Assembly: GCA_964473025.1 (NCBI GenBank)
Contig: CAYYMZ010000023.1
Span: forward strand, 1-8,681
Length of the DNA stretch: 8,681 bases
Direction: 5' to 3'
Source: CAYYMZ01 sp964473025
Lineage (GTDB): Bacteria > Patescibacteriota > UBA1384 > DTJR01
Shown here: one piece after another, positions 6,979-8,681 of the stretch
How the letters are laid out: each line of letters opens with the position of its first letter
Position numbering within the stretch: the stretch's first letter is position 1
Program-made: the position numbers and the translations under genes
The notes under the pieces: model-generated
The model's database searches: none
What the model was told of the DNA's origin: nothing
Seen by the model: the letters and a program-made list of their open reading frames with translations, nothing else

Positions 6979-8167
6979 GATCGATTTTTGATTTTGGATT
7001 ACTTTTGTATGTTGCACTCATTTGTCTTAATTTTCCAACAGTTTCAGAAATTGCCTCAACCACTCTTTTCATTTGCGAGATTGTATTATCTCTACCCAAG
7101 CTCAAACGTAAGCTGCTATGCGCCGCCTCATCATCACATCCCAGGGCGGTTATGACGTGAGAGGGTTTCAAAGATTGACTCATACAAGCCGAACCAGTGG
7201 AAAGCCCTATTCCCATTCGATCAAGATACAAGATTGCCGCTTCACCCTCAATGCCATCGAAAGTGATGTTAATATTATTTGGCAGGCGATTCGTTTTGGA
7301 TCCGTTTAAATGTGAGTGCTCGATTTTCAAAAGCTCGTTAATTAAAAAATCCCGCATCTTTAATTCTATCTTGAAATTATGCTTTTTAATAATATTTAAT
7401 GCTTCGGCGATTGCTACGATATAAGGAACATTTTCAGTGCCGGGTCTTAATCCCCTTTCCTGTCCCCCGCCAAATAAAACAGGAACAATTTTAACGCCTT
7501 CCTTAATATATAAAACTCCCACCCCCTTTGGGGCATAGATTTTCGAACCGTTGAAAGTGAGTAAATCAACACCGATAGATTTAACGTCCATATTAAGATA
7601 CAAAGCCGCCTGACAGGCATCGGTGTGAAAATACGGTGTGGCCGATTTATTTTTAGATCTAAAATCCTTAATGATGCGGGAAATTTTTGCAATCGGTTCG
7701 ATCGTACCGATCTCGTTGTTGGCATACATAATCGAAACCAAAATCGTATCTTTTTTTAGGGATTTCTTGAGTTGCTCTAAGTTTACAACGCCGTCTTTAT
7801 CAACATCTAAATAGGTAACGGCAAAACCTTCTTTTTCAAGCTGCCGACAGGAATTTAAGACCGCTGAATGTTCGATCTTTGAGGTAATAATATGGCCACG
7901 GCCGGAAGCTCTAGCCACCCCCAAGATCGCCAAGTTGTCTGATTCTGTTCCGCCAGAAGTAAAAATAATTTCCTCCGGCTTTGAGTTCAGAAAACCAGCT
8001 GTGATCTTTCTGGATTGGGTAACCGCTTTTTTCGCCTCACGCGACTGTTTATATAGGCCGGACGGATTGCCGTAAACAAGCTCAAAATAGGGAGTCATTT
8101 TACGGACAACTCGTTCGTCAACCGGAGTGGTTGAAGCGTGATCTAAATAGATAGAATTATGAATCAT
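6971..8167 (-). CDS. nifS: Cysteine desulfurase (NifS/IscS family)
   Basis: A PLP enzyme that takes sulfur from cysteine and passes it, as a persulfide, to the scaffold encoded next. The 398-residue length is normal. Marks are YLDHASTTPVD at the start, FTSGGTESDN (69-78), IEHSAV with His100 stacking on PLP, YANNEIGT (148-155), HTDACQA with Asp183, the PLP lysine Lys209 in NGSKIYAPKG, RPGTEN (241-246), and the persulfide-forming Cys328 in STGSACMSQSLKPSHV. The residue just before the PLP lysine is Ser where E. coli IscS has His. The ATG at 8167 has no Shine-Dalgarno and sits between two copies of an 11-base repeat. It follows the antitoxin gene by 49 bases. No other isc or suf genes are in view. 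Confidence 0.96.
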   Translation of the reverse strand: MIHNSIYLDHASTTPVDERVVRKMTPYFELVYGNPSGLYKQSREAKKAVTQSRKITAGFLNSKPEEIIFTSGGTESDNLAILGVARASGRGHIITSKIEHSAVLNSCRQLEKEGFAVTYLDVDKDGVVNLEQLKKSLKKDTILVSIMYANNEIGTIEPIAKISRIIKDFRSKNKSATPYFHTDACQAALYLNMDVKSIGVDLLTFNGSKIYAPKGVGVLYIKEGVKIVPVLFGGGQERGLRPGTENVPYIVAIAEALNIIKKHNFKIELKMRDFLINELLKIEHSHLNGSKTNRLPNNINITFDGIEGEAAILYLDRMGIGLSTGSACMSQSLKPSHVITALGCDDEAAHSSLRLSLGRDNTISQMKRVVEAISETVGKLRQMSATYKSNPKSKIDHE

Positions 8168-8178
8168 GAATTATGAAT
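8154..8178. repeat. 11-base direct repeat around the nifS start codon
   Basis: GAATTATGAAT occurs at 8154-8164 and again at 8168-8178, separated by three bases that are exactly the nifS start codon on the other strand. The period is 14. It fills the space where a ribosome binding site would be. Confidence 0.6.
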
Positions 8179-8210
8179 TAAGGTTTTAAAGACGTAAAAA
8201 TCTAAAATGG

Positions 8211-8240
8211 ATCGGTTCACTTATTTTTCACCGAACCGAT
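8211..8240 (-). terminator. Hairpin at the 3' end of the antitoxin gene, possible weak terminator
   Basis: A perfect 8-base inverted repeat, ATCGGTTC (8211-8218) and GAACCGAT (8233-8240), closes a 14-base loop and spans the antitoxin stop codon. On the minus strand it is followed by a broken T-rich stretch (CCATTTTAGATTTTT), not a clean T run. It may end, weaken or stabilise the antitoxin transcript before nifS. Confidence 0.35.
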
Positions 8241-8420
8241 AATTTCGTCTAATTTTGCGATACACTCGTCGCAGCGGGTCTCGCTTTTTTTAGCCGTCTT
8301 AGGGCTGACAATGGCGATCGGGCGCGAATAGCGCATTACTTCGTAGGATTCCCCCCCCTCAACATCCTTCATCACGCGCGAAATCTGCGATTGAAGCTGA
8401 TTTATGTTGATTGTTTTCAT
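8217..8420 (-). CDS. Phd/YefM family antitoxin, no partner toxin seen
   Basis: A 67-residue protein whose first 40 residues fit the Phd/YefM fold, which binds operator DNA: INQLQSQISRVMKDVEGGE, then YEVMRYSRPIAIVSP. In typical systems the C-terminal part wraps and blocks a toxin such as RelE, Doc or a PIN nuclease. Here that part is short and lysine-rich and holds Cys50 and Cys53 as CDEC. The ATG at 8420 has a good AGAGG (8430-8426) five bases upstream and a near-consensus promoter. The next gene on the strand is nifS, so no toxin follows; none is visible upstream either, except possibly past the right edge on the other strand. It may be an orphan antitoxin or a free-standing regulator, perhaps of itself and the genes downstream. 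Confidence 0.83.
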   Translation of the reverse strand: MKTININQLQSQISRVMKDVEGGESYEVMRYSRPIAIVSPKTAKKSETRCDECIAKLDEIIGSVKNK

Positions 8421-8451
8421 GGGAACCTCTTAATTTGTTGTTTTATATAAC

Positions 8452-8479
8452 ATTATACATAAGAAGCCCTAAACGTCAA
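8452..8479 (-). promoter_or_regulatory. Strong promoter of the antitoxin gene
   Basis: On the minus strand TTGACG (8479-8474) and a perfect TATAAT (8457-8452) are spaced by 16 bases, the best promoter match in the window. It lies 31 bases before the antitoxin ATG and could also drive nifS and the genes beyond if the hairpin at 8211-8240 is read through. Confidence 0.75.
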
Positions 8480-8576
8480 CCCCCACACCCAACCACGACA
8501 GAATTCAAAATTAAAACTAACTAATTAAACGGGGGTGGGACTATAATCGGTTGATACTTAAGTTGGGTGTGGGGGT
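8479..8576. repeat. Perfect 15-base inverted repeat in the divergent promoter region
   Basis: ACCCCCACACCCAAC at 8479-8493 is the exact reverse complement of GTTGGGTGTGGGGGT at 8562-8576, with 68 bases between. The left arm touches the first base of the antitoxin promoter's -35 box. The spacer holds another G-rich block (8531-8539) and a TATAAT (8542-8547). The arms look like paired protein-binding sites for divergent genes. Confidence 0.7.
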
Positions 8577-8585
8577 CAATACCTT

Positions 8586-8615
8586 TTGGTCAAAATTAAG
8601 TTTTGGCTCAATAAT
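8586..8615 (+). promoter_or_regulatory. Possible promoter for the rightward gene
   Basis: TTGGTC (8586-8591) and AATAAT (8610-8615) are spaced by 18 bases, just beyond the right arm of the inverted repeat and 11 bases before the ATG at 8627. Transcripts would have almost no leader. The match is moderate. Confidence 0.33.
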
Positions 8616-8626
8616 AGGTAAAAGGG

Positions 8627-8681
8627 ATGCAGAAGTTGAGATACATCGGTAATACCTCTAAGTTATCTATGGAGGTATTAA
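8627..8681 (+). CDS. Start of a possible rightward gene (18 codons in window)
   Basis: An open frame begins with ATG at 8627 and is still open at the window edge; a TAG at 8615 bars any extension upstream. An AGGT eight bases before the ATG is a weak ribosome binding site. The visible peptide starts MQKLRYIGNTSKL. This faintly recalls the (K/R)YIGxKxKL opening of D12-class DNA adenine methyltransferases, but 18 residues are far too few for a call. The alternative is that this is leader sequence and the true start lies past GGAGG at 8671-8675. Confidence 0.3.
   Translation, partial: MQKLRYIGNTSKLSMEVL
8650..8680 (+). repeat. 9-base inverted repeat (hairpin) at the window edge
   Basis: TAATACCTC (8650-8658) and GAGGTATTA (8672-8680) are perfect reverse complements around a 13-base loop. 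The right arm overlaps a GGAGG sequence, so in a rightward RNA the hairpin would hide a consensus ribosome binding site. It could equally be an operator. Confidence 0.5.

Noticed and set aside
6979..7017. Longer start (GTG at 7017) for the iron-sulfur scaffold
   Set aside because: It would add 13 residues encoded entirely within nifS without a ribosome binding site; the ATG at 6978 gives the usual short overlap and already has extra N-terminal residues compared with the family.
1..8420. UGA read as glycine, as in some Candidate Phyla Radiation lineages
   Set aside because: The complete genes here have no internal in-frame TGA, and the stops at folD, CvpA-CAP and the antitoxin fall at natural domain ends.
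8542..8547. TATAAT on the plus strand as a second rightward promoter
   Set aside because: The base positions 16-18 upstream (around AACTAA) show no -35 box, so the hexamer is probably chance.
8421..8626. Replication origin or mobile-element end in the right-hand intergenic region
   Set aside because: No DnaA-box cluster, no transposase, no target duplication; the inverted repeat fits paired promoter sites better.

Overview
This window is a compact bacterial chromosome segment, about 40% GC by eye. Ten genes lie on the minus strand with short gaps or overlaps, and a probable plus-strand gene just begins at the right edge. I infer a small-genome bacterium of the Candidate Phyla Radiation (Patescibacteria). 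The reasons are small, divergent housekeeping proteins, a pilin-like domain of the kind common in that group, mixed use of ribosome binding sites, and TTG starts. This is inference from style, not a taxonomic call. TGA is used as a stop, and no complete reading frame here carries an internal TGA, so the ordinary bacterial code applies.

The minus-strand block is best read from right to left. At 8217-8420 lies a Phd/YefM-type antitoxin with its own near-consensus promoter and no visible toxin. Next comes a tight cluster: cysteine desulfurase (nifS), an overlapping IscU/NifU-type scaffold, a membrane protein joining a CvpA-like region to a CAP domain, folD (its TTG start overlaps the previous TGA stop), and a Nudix-fold protein. 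The nifS and scaffold pair makes a minimal iron-sulfur cluster assembly unit. folD supplies one-carbon units. The CvpA-CAP protein is an envelope protein placed between them.

A second group follows with gaps of 41-63 bases: an S41 (CtpA/CtpB-type) carboxy-terminal processing protease, a 479-residue membrane protein with a proline-rich N-terminal half and a pilin-like C-terminal domain, and LemA. All three are anchored in the membrane, so this looks like an envelope group. An intrinsic terminator at 930-950 closes it. Beyond it is the N-terminal 287 residues of NAD-dependent DNA ligase (ligA), cut by the window's left edge.

The right end (8421-8681) is the main non-coding region. It holds divergent promoter candidates, a perfect 15-base inverted repeat whose left arm abuts the antitoxin promoter's -35 box, and a 9-base-pair hairpin at the window edge. 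No rRNA, tRNA, CRISPR array or insertion sequence was seen. The points most worth a second look are the altered NMN-binding residues of LigA, the proline-rich/pilin-like fusion next to a C-terminal protease, the toxin-less antitoxin with its inverted-repeat promoter region, and the degenerate Nudix box.
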